Source of the DNA: Ryuthela nishihirai
Taxonomy: Eukaryota > Arthropoda > Arachnida > Araneae > Heptathelidae
NCBI GenBank assembly: GCA_038380435.1
Contig: JAWZYU010000005.1
Location: 34,928,001 to 34,992,000 of the forward strand
Direction: 5' to 3'
DNA: 64,000 bases
Shown: positions 1 through 10,183 of the stretch, one piece after another
How positions within the stretch are numbered: position 1 is the stretch's first letter
Layout: each line of letters starts with the position of its first letter
Made by a program: the position numbers and the translations under genes
Notes under the pieces: model-generated
The model's input: the letters and a program-made list of their open reading frames with translations, nothing else
Told to the model about the DNA's origin: nothing
The model's database searches: none

Positions 1-603
1 TAAAATGGCGAACGGATCTCGCAAAAAGAAATCTTCACCAACTGGATTTAAAATAAAAGTGAAAAGAAATAAATCAAATAATCCCTTGAACAAGACTGAT
101 ATGGAAAACGAGGAAAACAAGGAATCTACACAAGAAAACTCCATACTAATAAAGGATCTAAAAGTATCATCAGAATCTGATACTTCACCCACCAAAATCA
201 ATTGAAGAAAACTCGGAAACAACGACTTTACCGTTGGAACAACAAGATGGCCGACTACACGGAATTACAGAGGTAACTACTGATACATGTAAACCGAATA
301 TAATTACAAAGTCTGAAGTTGATGATATACAAACAAAACAGAATATTGCTAATACCATTAATGTTATGAAAAATAATTGTGATGATGATTCAAAATATAC
401 TATAATTACTTCACTTGATTCAGAGAACTTAAATCCATCGGAACTTAAAGACTTTGCTCTGGTTATATCGGGAATCAAAAATGATATTAGTGGTTTAGAT
501 ATACAAAAAGTTTCTTCTTTTTTAATAATCTCTTAGGAGAGAGAATTTCAGGAAGATTTATTTCGCTTGGTAGACTATTACTTTTTCCTTACTACTCAAC
601 AGG

Positions 604-669
604 ATAAAAAAAAAAATAAATACCCCCTCAAGCAGCTGCTTGCCACAGAGGTCTGACAGGAGCCTGTCA
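604..669 (-). mobile_element. SINE-B fragment (3' end only)
   Basis: An A-rich run, then TACCCCCTCAAGCAGCTGC and the GTCTGACAGGAGCCTGTCA segment, match the 3' end of SINE-B in antisense. It is 5' truncated and sits inside the LINE ORF1 remnant. Confidence 0.8.
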
Positions 670-814
670 AAGATTTAAAAATTGTCAGAAATTCTATCAA
701 TCCCTGTTAAGGTTGAATTTCCTAAATTCATTAAATCTATTCTGGGCACTGTAATTAATGTGCCAGTAAATATTCATGATCCTGACTTATTAGATATGCT
801 TTCAGATCAAAATG

Positions 815-936
815 TACAGTCGCTCAAAAAAGTATCCGAACACTATGGTTGATTACAGAATTCAGAAAAAATATCTGGCAACGATTTTTTTAGAAATTAG
901 TGATCTGGCAACCTTCGTGTCACGTGATTACAGAAT
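815..936. mobile_element. Partial copy of palindromic MITE (family C), one arm
   Basis: TACAGTCGCTCAAAAAAGTA followed by the family C arm up to the central CGTGTCACGTGA. Here the second arm is missing and the sequence runs into an unrelated palindrome. The same arm is repeated almost identically at 1115. Confidence 0.85.
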
Positions 937-1061
937 TCAGGAAAAATATCTGGAGCGTGTGCAGTAACTGTACACGTTCCAGTTACCGTTCACAGCAAAC
1001 TGGAACGTGTGCAGTTACTGCACACGCTCCAGTTTGCTGTGAACGGTAACTGCACACGCTC
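937..1061. repeat. Compound palindrome inserted at the centre of a MITE
   Basis: Nested inverted repeats are built from GGAGCGTGTGCAGT-type and CGTTCACAGCAAACTGGA-type arms. For example 973-996 pairs with 1028-1051, and 950-970 pairs with the segment ending at 1031. No other copy is seen in the window. It may be a separate foldback element. Confidence 0.6.
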
Positions 1062-1114
1062 AATATTTCCGTGAGTGAGCCCACACGATCTAGTATCAAA
1101 ATAATATGACCACC

Positions 1115-1332
1115 TACAGTCGCTCAAAAAAGTATCCGAACACTATGGTTGATTACAGAATTCAGAAAAAATATCCGGCAACGATTTTTTTAGAAATTAG
1201 TGATCTGGCAACCTTCGTGTCACGTGACACTAAGGTTGCCAGATGACTAATTTCTAAAAAAATCAATGCCAGATATTTTTTCTGAATTTTGCAATCAACC
1301 ATAGTGTTCGGATACTTTTTTGAGCGACTGTA
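1115..1332. mobile_element. Palindromic MITE, family C (Tc1/mariner-like ends)
   Basis: About 218 bp with near-perfect dyad symmetry around CGTGTCACGTGACAC. It starts TACAGTCGCTCAAAAAAG and ends CTTTTTTGAGCGACTGTA, with TA at each end as in Tc1/mariner insertions. It splits the LINE ORF1 remnant. Very similar copies lie at 36850-37065 and 41356-41573, with a deleted copy at 62864-62991. Confidence 0.9.
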
Positions 1333-2226
1333 CTAAGCTTAAGAAGGATGATGCATTTTGATAAAGAAGCTTTAAATAAAAAAAAAATTCAAATGGTTTA
1401 AGAACTCATAAGGTTGTAATCGAATTTGAGGGAGATGCACTTCCTTCACACGTTTATCTTGGTTTTAACTGTCACTCTCTTAAAAAATTCAACCTTCCAC
1501 CCAACCTTTGCCTTCGTTGCTATAAATTTGGGCATGCTATTTCTACCTGTACAGGTAGACAAGTCTGCAAACGATGTGGGGGAAAACATCACCAAAGACA
1601 ATGTGTTTCTAAATATTTGAAATGTCCTAACTGCCTTGGACCCCACCCGGCGACCTGGGTCGGCTGTATAATCAGAGTAATAGCATGCAAAGCCAGGACA
1701 ATTCAATTAGAGGAAGACATTTCCTGGCAGCAAGCGTTTGTAAAAGCTAAAACTTTAATAAACAACTATAAACAAACCTATAACATTGACTTAAATCTTA
1801 CTGCTGAAGATAAGCCGAAATTAGAAGATTCAGATTACAACAGGATTGAAACTGACATTTCTGAGGATCTGAGACTGCGCTCTTCAATGTAATTTTCTGC
1901 GGACGTCACAGAGAGCTTCTCAGTTCTTCTTGCAACGTCAACGGCTACTGAAACCAGAACCAAAACTGTAAACAATCAAATTAATCAAATGGACTACTCT
2001 AAGAGTGTTAAAAAGAATATTTCTGGAAGCAAGAACTCATCTAATAAAAATATAACTAAACCTCAACCACAAGAAAAAGATTTATTAAATAGAAATGAAT
2101 TATCAGCTAAAACAAAGCTGAATGATGACAACAAACGTCACATACTTGAACTCTTAACTGCTAGACTACCTGTTGCCTAGTGGTCCAGAACTTAATTTAA
2201 TAAAAGATATTCTACTATATTTTTTG

Positions 2227-3110
2227 CATAACAGCTCATGGACAGCAGATCTATAATATTACAGTGTCGAGGTTTAACAAGCAAACAGAACTTTATAAAA
2301 CATTGGATTAGAACTAAGAACATTCAAATTATGTGTTTTCAGGAAACACAAACCACAAAATTACCAAACTTTAACAATTTTATAGCATAAAAAAAATAAA
2401 TAAATAAATACCCCCTCAAGCAGCTGCTTGCCACACAGAAGTCTGATAGGAGCCTGTCAGTTTATATGCCACAGTAGGAGATCTGAGAGGATGGCAGGAC
2501 CTCAGCAGAAAAACGAAACACACATCCATGCCTAATTCCGGGGCTCGAACCCAGGTCCCTTAGATCAGTAGCCAAGCGTGCTAACCACTCGGCCACGGGA
2601 CGGCTACCACCAGAAAAATAGTACTCATTCAAGAGGGGTATCTACTTATATAAAAAAATCACTACCACAAAGCAAAGTGGACTTGAGTTTGATACATGAT
2701 AAGCTTGAAGTTGTAATTGTTCAAACTAAACTAAATAATCATATAACTTATATAATTAATATTTATAATTCTGGTTCTACTATTACATTTAATCAATACT
2801 CTTAAATATTTGAAAATATTAATGGAGAATATATCATCTGCGGGGATGTTAACACCCATAATAAGCTATGATATTCATACAGAAATGAACATAAAAGTAC
2901 ACACTTAATTAAATTCATAGAATACAATAATTTTATATTATTAAATGAAAAACATACAACTTGCTTAAATAGAAATAATAATGAATCAATAATAGATTTA
3001 ACATTATGCACAAATAAAATTTTAAAAGATCTACACTGGTCTATCTCTGAAGACAACTATAATAGCGATCATTTTCCGATTTTCATATTTTATAAAAATT
3101 TTAAATATAC
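2227..3110 (+). pseudogene. LINE endonuclease domain, interrupted by a SINE
   Basis: Reads IILQCRGLTSKQ and then CFQETQTT (2240-2350), the N-terminal Mg-binding Glu motif of EEP-type LINE endonucleases. After the SINE-B insertion it continues with GVSTYIKKS, CGDVNTHN (the GDFNAHN catalytic motif, about 2838-2862) and SDHFPIF (about 3067-3090). Stops at 2803 and elsewhere show it is dead. The motifs correspond to a whole endonuclease domain, but the reverse transcriptase expected after it is absent. Confidence 0.8.
2388..2604 (-). mobile_element. SINE-B, full length
   Basis: The antisense copy begins with an A/T-rich tail, carries the AAGCAGCTGCTTGCC block and ends with the tRNA-like head, whose complement reads GCCGTCCCGTGGCCGAGTGG. 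Box B complement GGGGCTCGAACCC is at about 2541-2553. It lies within the LINE endonuclease. Confidence 0.9.
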
Positions 3111-3835
3111 AAAAAAACTTTAAAGATGGAGCAAAAACTTCTGGAGCAATATACTGTCCAATTGAAAAATACGAACAACAATTTAAATTTAAGATTAATG
3201 AACCTGTTTTTCTAGCAGAACTTCTAACAGTTATATTTGCAATAAATTGGTCCCTGAAATTTAGTAATAAACATATAGTCATTTTCACTGATTGCAAAAG
3301 TACTCTAAACATCTTTCAACAAAACCCATTTAAAAATAACTTCCCCATTTTTCTAAATGATATTTATTCACTGACATATGATCACCTAAATAGAAATAAT
3401 ATAATAATTTTACAATGGCTACCCTCTCATGTGAATATAAAACATAACGAATATGTAGATTTATTAGCTAAAAATGCAAAACATCTTAATAATACAATCA
3501 CTACCCCTTTTCATTTTATATTACACAAAAAATCAAATAAATACAAAATATTAATTGAAACACAGAATTGGTATACAATAAAGCAATTAATACACATCGT
3601 TATCAAATATCAAATAAAATTGAAAAATTTTCAAACTATGGTTTAAGTAAAAGAGAAATAATCATAATATTCAGAATAAAAGCTAACTTAGCTCTCACGA
3701 ACTCAACTTTATATAAATTTAAAAAAATTGATTCTCCAAACTGCAATAAATGTAATGTAAAACAAACCATAGAACACATAATATTTAATTGTAAAAATTA
3801 CGAACCAGAAAGAAATCTTATTTTAATAAACTAAA
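3111..3835 (+). pseudogene. LINE RNase H domain and C-terminal Cys/His motif
   Basis: The open stretch contains FLAELLTVIFAINW, FTDCKSTLN and WLPSHVNIKHNEYVDLLA, matching the E, D and HxxxN(E)xAD motifs of RNase H. Further down, CNKCNVKQTIEHIIFNC (about 3740-3795) matches the terminal zinc-binding motif common in such LINEs. A frameshift near 3600 joins the two. RNase H is restricted to a few LINE clades (I, LOA, R1-like, Tad), which supports that placement. Confidence 0.75.
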
Positions 3836-4354
3836 AACATACAATATTTATATATATATATAACTTTAAAAATATCTTAGAACCTACCAGTAAGAATCTT
3901 AAACCTATCCTATATAAATTATTAATTCAATTTCTTAGAAATATTAAATATTTTAGATAAATTGTAAAAAAAATAAAAATATACCTATATTAATAAAAAA
4001 TAATTATATAGAGAAAAAATGATAAAAAAAATGGAAAAAATACAAAAAAAATAGAAAATATATATATATAAAAAGAGAAATTTTCTTTTCACTAAAATTT
4101 TGTCTGAATGAGTCTACATCTATCAAGTTATTAGATGTAGGAATTTTCATTTGTGGATTTGGATTGGATTGAATTATAAAAACGAACTGAAAAGAGAAGG
4201 ATGAGTATAGAATATATAAGAAATAGGAAGTGAAATCTAAAATAATTTAAGCAAGGAATGAAGGCTATAAACATAAATCCGATATTAAAGAGTAGGATGG
4301 GTTTCAGTGAAGATATCTGTTGGCAGAGGAACGTTTGAAATGATGAGGTTAGAG

Positions 4355-4733
4355 CGTTGGTTTGTTTTACTTCTGAGCAAACGCTTTTTTTTTTGTACAA
4401 AATGGTCCAAATGGCAAGTCACAAGGACCCCGAGGGGTCAGAGAAGGTTGGGAGAAGGGGACCCACTGGAAGCTGTTAGGAGACAGATGGCAGACTCCTG
4501 TCAAGGTCATCCAGTGTTTTCATTAACGTGCACAAAGTATGTCTCTTTCGCACACTATCCACGGCTTTAGGTCCCATCCGACGGACGATAGCCTTTCCAA
4601 GCCTATCGGTGTCTCTATTGACCAAGAGAAGAGTGGAGAGATTTGAGGAGATAAATATCAACACTGGCGGGACTCGAACCTGGGAACTACAGATTACAAG
4701 ATTGGCGCAGTATCGACTGAAACACCCGGCCCC
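4355..4733 (-). mobile_element. SINE-A, full length with target duplication
   Basis: The antisense copy starts at the GTTTGTTTTACTTCTGAGC tail and ends at the tRNA-like head near 4733. It is flanked by TGAGGTTAGAG at 4344-4354 and 4734-4744, a perfect 11-bp target duplication. The copy is diverged from the others (poly-T 9, CAAACGC for CGGCAC). Confidence 0.9.
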
Positions 4734-4879
4734 TGAGGTTAGAGGATTGAGTGGCTTATTATGAGGAGTTAAAGGAGATAGAATTTAAAGAAATGGAAAG
4801 AAGGAAAAACGTGAAGAAGCAGGAAGGGATTTTGAAAGGAGGGATATCATCAGATATAGTGTGAGGAATTTTGTACGTC

Positions 4880-5438
4880 AAAGGGTAGTTACTGTAAAGC
4901 TGTCAAATTTAGTAATTTTGAATCTTTAATTAAATATGGAATAACAGTTTATGGGACAGCCTATAACACAGAATTAAATAAAATTAAAAGAGTACAAATT
5001 AGTCTACTAAAAGGATTGTGTGATTTAAAAGTTAAAAAATCCCTTACAATAAAAGATGATATATTTCGTTTGTTCAAAATTTTACCATTGAAAGTTTATA
5101 TGTGTTTGTATCTGTTATCAATAACTTCTTTAGCAATACCTATAAGAAAAATATTTGACACAGTAAGTTTACTAGAAAAAAGCTAAGGGTTTTTTTTGAA
5201 ACAACCAAAATTTTATAATAATAACGGACGAAATTCCAAAGAATATCAAATTTCCTACCTATTTAACTTGCTTCCTAGAGAAATTGTTAACTTAAGGACA
5301 ATTTGCGATGTTAAAGAAAAATTTCAGTGGTTGATGAAAAAGCGATGTTTTTATACGGAATCCTTTCTCATTTTGTTGTTTTTCTTTTTTATTTATTCTT
5401 TTTCTTCTTCATTTTATGTAATGATATTGATGTAATCT
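4880..5438 (+). pseudogene. LINE reverse transcriptase C-terminal (thumb) remnant
   Basis: The frame reads SLIKYGITVYGTAYNTELNK and then IKRVQISLLKGL, typical of the region after the RT palm in LINEs. After a stop and frame change comes the C-terminal consensus-like piece YLFNLLPREI, KEKFQWLMKKRCFY at 5230-5360. A poly-T-rich tail follows. It has no RNase H and is unlikely to belong to the element at 5-4180. No intact ORF remains. Confidence 0.65.
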
Positions 5439-5751
5439 AGATAATATCTGTAAAAACCTTATACATTCCCACTGATAAGCTTCGGCTTAGTAGGATTTTT
5501 TATGAAAAATAATTATAGATAATACTTATTGAAAATAAATTTCAATTTGAATTCCAATCTCGATTTCTAAGAATATTCGTTCGGATTTTGAGAGTTACGT
5601 AATTAGAATATTTAACAGCAAAAATACCAGTTCAAATGATTTCTCTGAAGAAAATTCAAAAAAGGAAGAGAAAAACAAGCTAAAAAAAAGGGCGGAAAAT
5701 AATAACCGTTATACTAAGTTTTACTAACACGTTTAAGAGTATTTTATTAAT

Positions 5752-7100
5752 TACCAGCAGATTTACCCAGCGTTGTTCGGGTCTGAAATTTTCTAAAACG
5801 ACACGTAAACTGTAGTTCCCAGGTTCGAGTCTCAGTTGAGTCAGCGTTCAGATTTATCTCCTCAAACTCCCCCTTCCCCTTCTCGCGATCAGTAGAGGAG
5901 ACCGATGGACTTTGAAAAGGCCGCCGTCCGTCGGATGGGACGTTAAGCCGTGGCACCATGTGCGGGAGAGCCATACCCTGCACACGTTAAAGAACATGCT
6001 GGATGGCCTTGACGGGAGGCTACCATTTGTCTCCCAATAGCTGTTTCAATGGGTCCCCTCCCCCAACCTTCTCTGAGCCTTCGGGGTCCTTGTGATCTGG
6101 CCATTTAGCCCATGGTGTGCAAAAAAAAAGTGCCGCTCAGAGGTAAAATAACCCAACCCAAACTCCCCCTCCAGTTATAATTTTCTCCCTCTCTTTTAGG
6201 GGAGGAAAGAAATGGACATAGCGAGGTACCCATAATCCTCCCCACGTCTGAAGTTTCTAAACCAAAATCCGGAATCCCCTCGCTCAGATAATCGAACTTT
6301 TCAAATCACTTCGTACCCACCAGAGTTCCTCGGATACAGTTTGCCAGGCATATGTAACTTTATAGCGGAAGAAAATTAACTATGGTTTGAGATAAATAAA
6401 AAATGTAAAGGTAAAAAATTTATTAAAAAATTATTATATATAAAAAATTATTATATATATATATATAAAAATTTATTATTAAACAAAATTATTTATTACT
6501 CAACATAATATTTAAAACATTTATTAATTTTCTGTATATACTTTTATTATCTTTTGCATATTTTTAAATTTAAATTAATGATTTTTAACTTCCCGAATTT
6601 TGTTTTTGAAGCTTTCATTTCAACAAAAAATCTCGTGTTCAATTGTGCTTAATCAGAAACGTCTTCAATATTCACGGAAGCTTGTGCTCTTGAGCCAGCA
6701 GTCTAAACAATGAGTTTATCACGCGAAATCAGAAAAAATTAGTTTGATGCATGGATTTTTCAAATTTATTGGTGGCAACAGTTATTTTAAATAACTTTCA
6801 ACTGTTAACTTTCAATCAGCGATATCAGATATTAGTTTAGTTTAATTATTCCTTTTTTCAAATTTGTTAGTGGCAACAGTTATTTTGAATAAATTTCAAG
6901 CGTTAATGTTAAGTCTATGGGGATTTTGAGAAATTCAAACCCGCCCACCACAATTTTGGTTGATCCCAGGGAGTTCGCACATAGCCTATATTCGTCCCCT
7001 GGGTGAAGGGAAAGTTCATGCAAAGTTTGGGGTCTCTAGATCTTCTGGGGGCCGAGTGCATAAGCGGGCAGACCCGCAAATAAACAAATAAACAAACAAA
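5752..7100 (+). repeat. Long interspersed repeat family D, copy 1
   Basis: It begins TTACCAGCAGATTTACCCAG and shows CGTTGTTCGGGTCTGAAA, then continues after a nested SINE-A at 6161. Blocks at 6180-6400, 6640-6800 and 6905-7100 are recognisably the same, in the same order, as blocks at 38680-38890, 40370-40540 and 40570-40765. The end carries GGTGAAGGGAAAGTTCATGC, GCAGACC and an (AAACAAAT)n-like run. No coding capacity was recognised. Ends like this recur in many arthropod genomes; the superfamily was not determined. Confidence 0.7.
5805..6160 (+). mobile_element. SINE-A, sense, tRNA head truncated
   Basis: It starts inside the tRNA-like head at CGTAAACTGTAGTTCCCAGG, keeps box B (GGTTCGAGTCTC) and runs to TAAAATAACCCAACCCA. 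It is nested in family D copy 1, which resumes right after it. Confidence 0.85.
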
Positions 7101-8129
7101 CATTATTTACATATTATATATGTTAATTTTCGCCAATTTTGAATGATGCTTTGAAGAACGACATGACTATAATTCTTTAAATACTGAACGCATATTGATG
7201 GTAATGGAGATTTAATAGATTTGATTGGTCTTTAAATTAATAAGTTACGTTTCGTCACAAAACGTAGAACTGTATTTAAAAAACTGGCCGCTGAGTGTGT
7301 ATACACTTTAATCACGTACAGGATGCTGTACAGTGCACAATTAATATACAAATAAAATATATATCTGCAAATGGGCACAGTCAGTCGCCAGTACCGTAGG
7401 AAAATGCTGTAAAAGTACTAAAAATGATAATGGAGGAATACTCGAACAATTATTTCTACTAGCCAACCAAGGACAACGAAAGGCTCACAAGATCTCAGTA
7501 GTCTCACCACAGAATGAAGCAAAATGGCTAAAATTACAGCTCGGATGATTGGTTTTGACTAACAAAACATCCTGCAATCAATTCGAAACTTTCTTTTATT
7601 CAAATTTGTCTTTCAGTTCCAAAGAACGACAAGCGCCGTCACGTGATGCATTCAAGGACGTATATAGGGTCCTTTCAGCCAATACGGTTCGTCCTTAATC
7701 AGTATATTACTACTCGTTTTAAATTGCTTCAAATTTGTTACTCCTCTCATTAATATAACTTTTGAACAAGGCTGTTGTGACTAAAATTTTTAACTTCCCG
7801 AATTTTGTTTTTGAATTTAATGACAGAAATTAAGCATTCTGTCATTAAATTTAAATACTAAAATACATATTTTTATATTTTATCAGTTAATTTTAATCTG
7901 CTATATATTTTAGAGTGTTACTCTGTTTGTTGTCCTCTGTCGCCTAAACGGTAAGAGGTACGATCACCAAATTTCGCATGTAGCTTCCACTTATCCCAAC
8001 TTAAAGCACCGAATGAATTTATTCCCTCAAAATTTCTTCCCTCAACCACTCACTACCAAAAAAATATATACAACTTGTCTTAAACATTGCAAGCTAGGAT
8101 TATGATTATGATAATTTCTTGTCATAACA
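7101..8129. other. AT-rich non-genic DNA with short repeat pieces
   Basis: No gene was recognised. 7170-7260 resembles the arm of the TIR transposon at 51591-52579 (TTTAAATACTGAACG...ATATTGATGG). 7785-7815 repeats a family D motif also at 6585-6610 (AACTTCCCGAATTTTG). 7640-7720 is somewhat less AT-rich but unrecognised. Confidence 0.5.
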
Positions 8130-8425
8130 AATACATAGTTCCATGACTTATGCAAGAAATAAATACTTTTTACACCTGTAAATTCTTATTGTGTATAGGT
8201 TATGAAAGAGAGCTGTTTTTAATTTCGGAATATTTTAAAGTACACGATGAAGAATAATATCTAACACACTTGTGCATAAGTTCCCTAACGAGTTCAGGAT
8301 CATTTTAGGCGTGGCACCTAGTTTTTCATTGGCTTTCGTGGTTAAGAGTATAAAGACACAATTCAACATTTTGAAGAAGACTTGCCTCTCATTCTTAATG
8401 TTAAACAGAGTATAAAATGTAACAT
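8130..8425 (+). repeat. Interspersed repeat family E, copy 1
   Basis: This segment aligns by eye with 53200-53490. Shared strings include TATGCAAGAAATAAATA, GTAAATTCTTATT, AGTACACGATGAAG and GTGGTTAAGAGTA/GTGATCAAAAGTA. No coding potential was seen. Its type is unknown. Confidence 0.65.
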
Positions 8426-9209
8426 TTTTGTCGGATTTTTGTTTGGTAAATGTCTTTGCATATAATTCTTTCTATGAAGGTTCTCAAAACTCTTGAAATA
8501 TGTAAAGGAATTCTCAAGTCTGAAATGTTCGCTGCAACCCTGGCCTGATTCTACAACGATTAACCTTAATATAGAATATAAAAATTAAGGGAAAAAAGTT
8601 GAACAATTTAAACAGTTGAATTAATCAACTAAAGGAACTAAATTCAAAACATATGATTTGGTTTTGAATTACTAATATATTTTCAACAAATTTTTTGAGC
8701 CGAAAATTCGCATGTTGTCCTATTAGATGAAAAAAAAAATGACCACAGGAACAAAAAGAGTAACAAAAAAATTATTCAAGTAGGAATCGAATTCATGGCT
8801 TTAGTTATTTGTGACTCTCTGTCTTAAAATTCTACTGCATTGAAATTAAATATATGCTAAAATTAAAGAAAATATGCGTTTTATTATAAAAAAAATTATT
8901 AATATTAGCATTATACAATAAAATTAAAAGTAGATCATCACGTTAAAAGCTATTTAGCATTAATACGTAGAAGACGATATATTTTTTTTTTCATTATCCA
9001 TATATACCTGAAGTCGAAAGCAGGAAAACCTTTTATGTTAATTAACAGAAATGTTTTATACGAGAAATTTTATATGCGACAAATGTTTCGTAGGAGAAAT
9101 ATTTTATGCGAAATTTTTTTTTTCTGAAGATAATTTTTAATAACGGTGCAATCATTCCTTCCTGGCTATGCAAGAAAAATCCGCACATCGATAAGATTGG
9201 ATTATTTAT
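8426..9209. other. AT-rich DNA, nothing recognised
   Basis: No ORF of note, no repeat structure and no RNA gene was seen. Confidence 0.5.
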
Positions 9210-9495
9210 CTCTGAGAGGCCCTTTTTTTCGCACTGAATGGGCAAAAGGCCTATGCAATATTCCTTCAAGGCAAATAATACAACATGCTCTTAAACGTAT
9301 ACAGAATATGGTTCTCCGACATGAGGAGAGCCACGTCCCACCTAAGAGACGGCGTATTTTCCAAGTCCATCATGGTCCCGTTTCTGACCTAGGGTAGGTT
9401 GGGGGTTTAGCGGAGATAAATCTCCCTTGTGGGACTCGAACCAGAGAATGCATATTATGACTTGACGTGCTATCGACTAAGTCAGTCCTCATCCA
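9210..9495 (-). mobile_element. SINE-A, strongly diverged
   Basis: The antisense match is recognisable at CTCTGAGAGGCCC, then the GCGGAGATAAATCTC block (about 9411-9425), GGGACTCGAACC (box B complement, about 9432) and CGTGCTATCGACTAAGTCAG (box A complement). Internal deletions shorten it. It is probably one of the oldest copies here. Confidence 0.7.
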
Positions 9496-10183
9496 CATCA
9501 ATCGCGAATAAAAAGATTATATATTTCTACTTTGAAATTAATCGCTACCTGAAAATTACTAACGCAACAAAACCATGATGTCATTTGTATTACTGCAAAC
9601 GCAATAATACCAATTCCGAAAATTAACAATATCCGATTGTTCAACAGGCAAACTGAAGCAACAAATTTACTAAGAGTGAAATAATTAGATATTTTTGTCA
9701 TTGTTAGAATTACCAAAATTTAAAATATTACCAATATTTGAGCTTTTATTATTTCCTTCCCGATCCAGTTAATCATATTTTTTTTTCTCTTTATTTTTAT
9801 TTCCATCATATTTTTGACTTTTAAATAAATTTTCTCTATATTCTGTTTAATGAGAGTATTTAAATAAGAATTATTAACAATTATTTATATTTATATTTTT
9901 ATCTCCTTTATTATTAAATTATTATATTCTGAGCCATTTAAACACGGCCTCATGTCCATTTCAAGTGGACATCAGTTCATTTGGCCTTTATACCATAAAG
10001 CTCTTCACAGCCAGAAATACTGAATATGATTAAAATTTTATGCAAAGCCTTTAATTCAATTATGTTTCGGAGAAAATATAAGAATGATCTTAGGAAATAC
10101 TTTAGTTTAATACCAAAAGCCATCACACAAACTTGACGGTAAAATTAATAATTTAATAATTTTTTTAATCATTCATCTTTAAT
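9496..10183. other. AT-rich DNA left of the tandem array
   Basis: No gene or clear repeat was seen. There are long A/T runs at 9770-9910. Confidence 0.5.

Larger units (their letters stand above)
5..2180 (+). pseudogene. LINE ORF1 (gag-like, CCHC zinc knuckles), broken
   Basis: The start ATG at 5 opens a Lys/Ser/Asn-rich N-terminus. The reading then continues through at least three frames: 5-202, about 207-535, 676-814, then from about 1330. At 1497-1670 the frame gives three Cys/His knuckles: CLRCYKFGHAISTC (C-x2-C-x4-H-x4-C), CKRCGGKHHQRQC and CPNCLGPHPATWVGC. This triple arrangement, preceded by a VVIEFEGDALPSHVYLG segment, is typical of LINE ORF1 nucleic-acid-binding proteins. The coding sequence resumes on both sides of the MITE insertion, which shows the MITE arrived after the LINE. 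It is certainly not functional. Confidence 0.8.
5..4180 (+). mobile_element. Decayed non-LTR retrotransposon (LINE) with ORF1, endonuclease and RNase H remnants
   Basis: An ORF1-like region (5-2180) is followed by an apurinic-type endonuclease (about 2233-3110), an RNase H region (about 3116-3480) and a C-terminal Cys/His motif (about 3740-3820), in the order expected of RNase H-bearing LINEs of the I/LOA group. There are many stop codons and frameshifts. No reverse transcriptase sequence lies between endonuclease and RNase H, so an internal deletion near 3110 is inferred. The body is interrupted by a SINE-B fragment (604-669), palindromic MITEs (815-1332) and a full SINE-B (2388-2604). The tail is AT-rich and ends near a TGGATTGGATTGAATT stretch at about 4155-4175, a plausible LINE 3' end. 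The clade assignment is inference. Confidence 0.8.
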
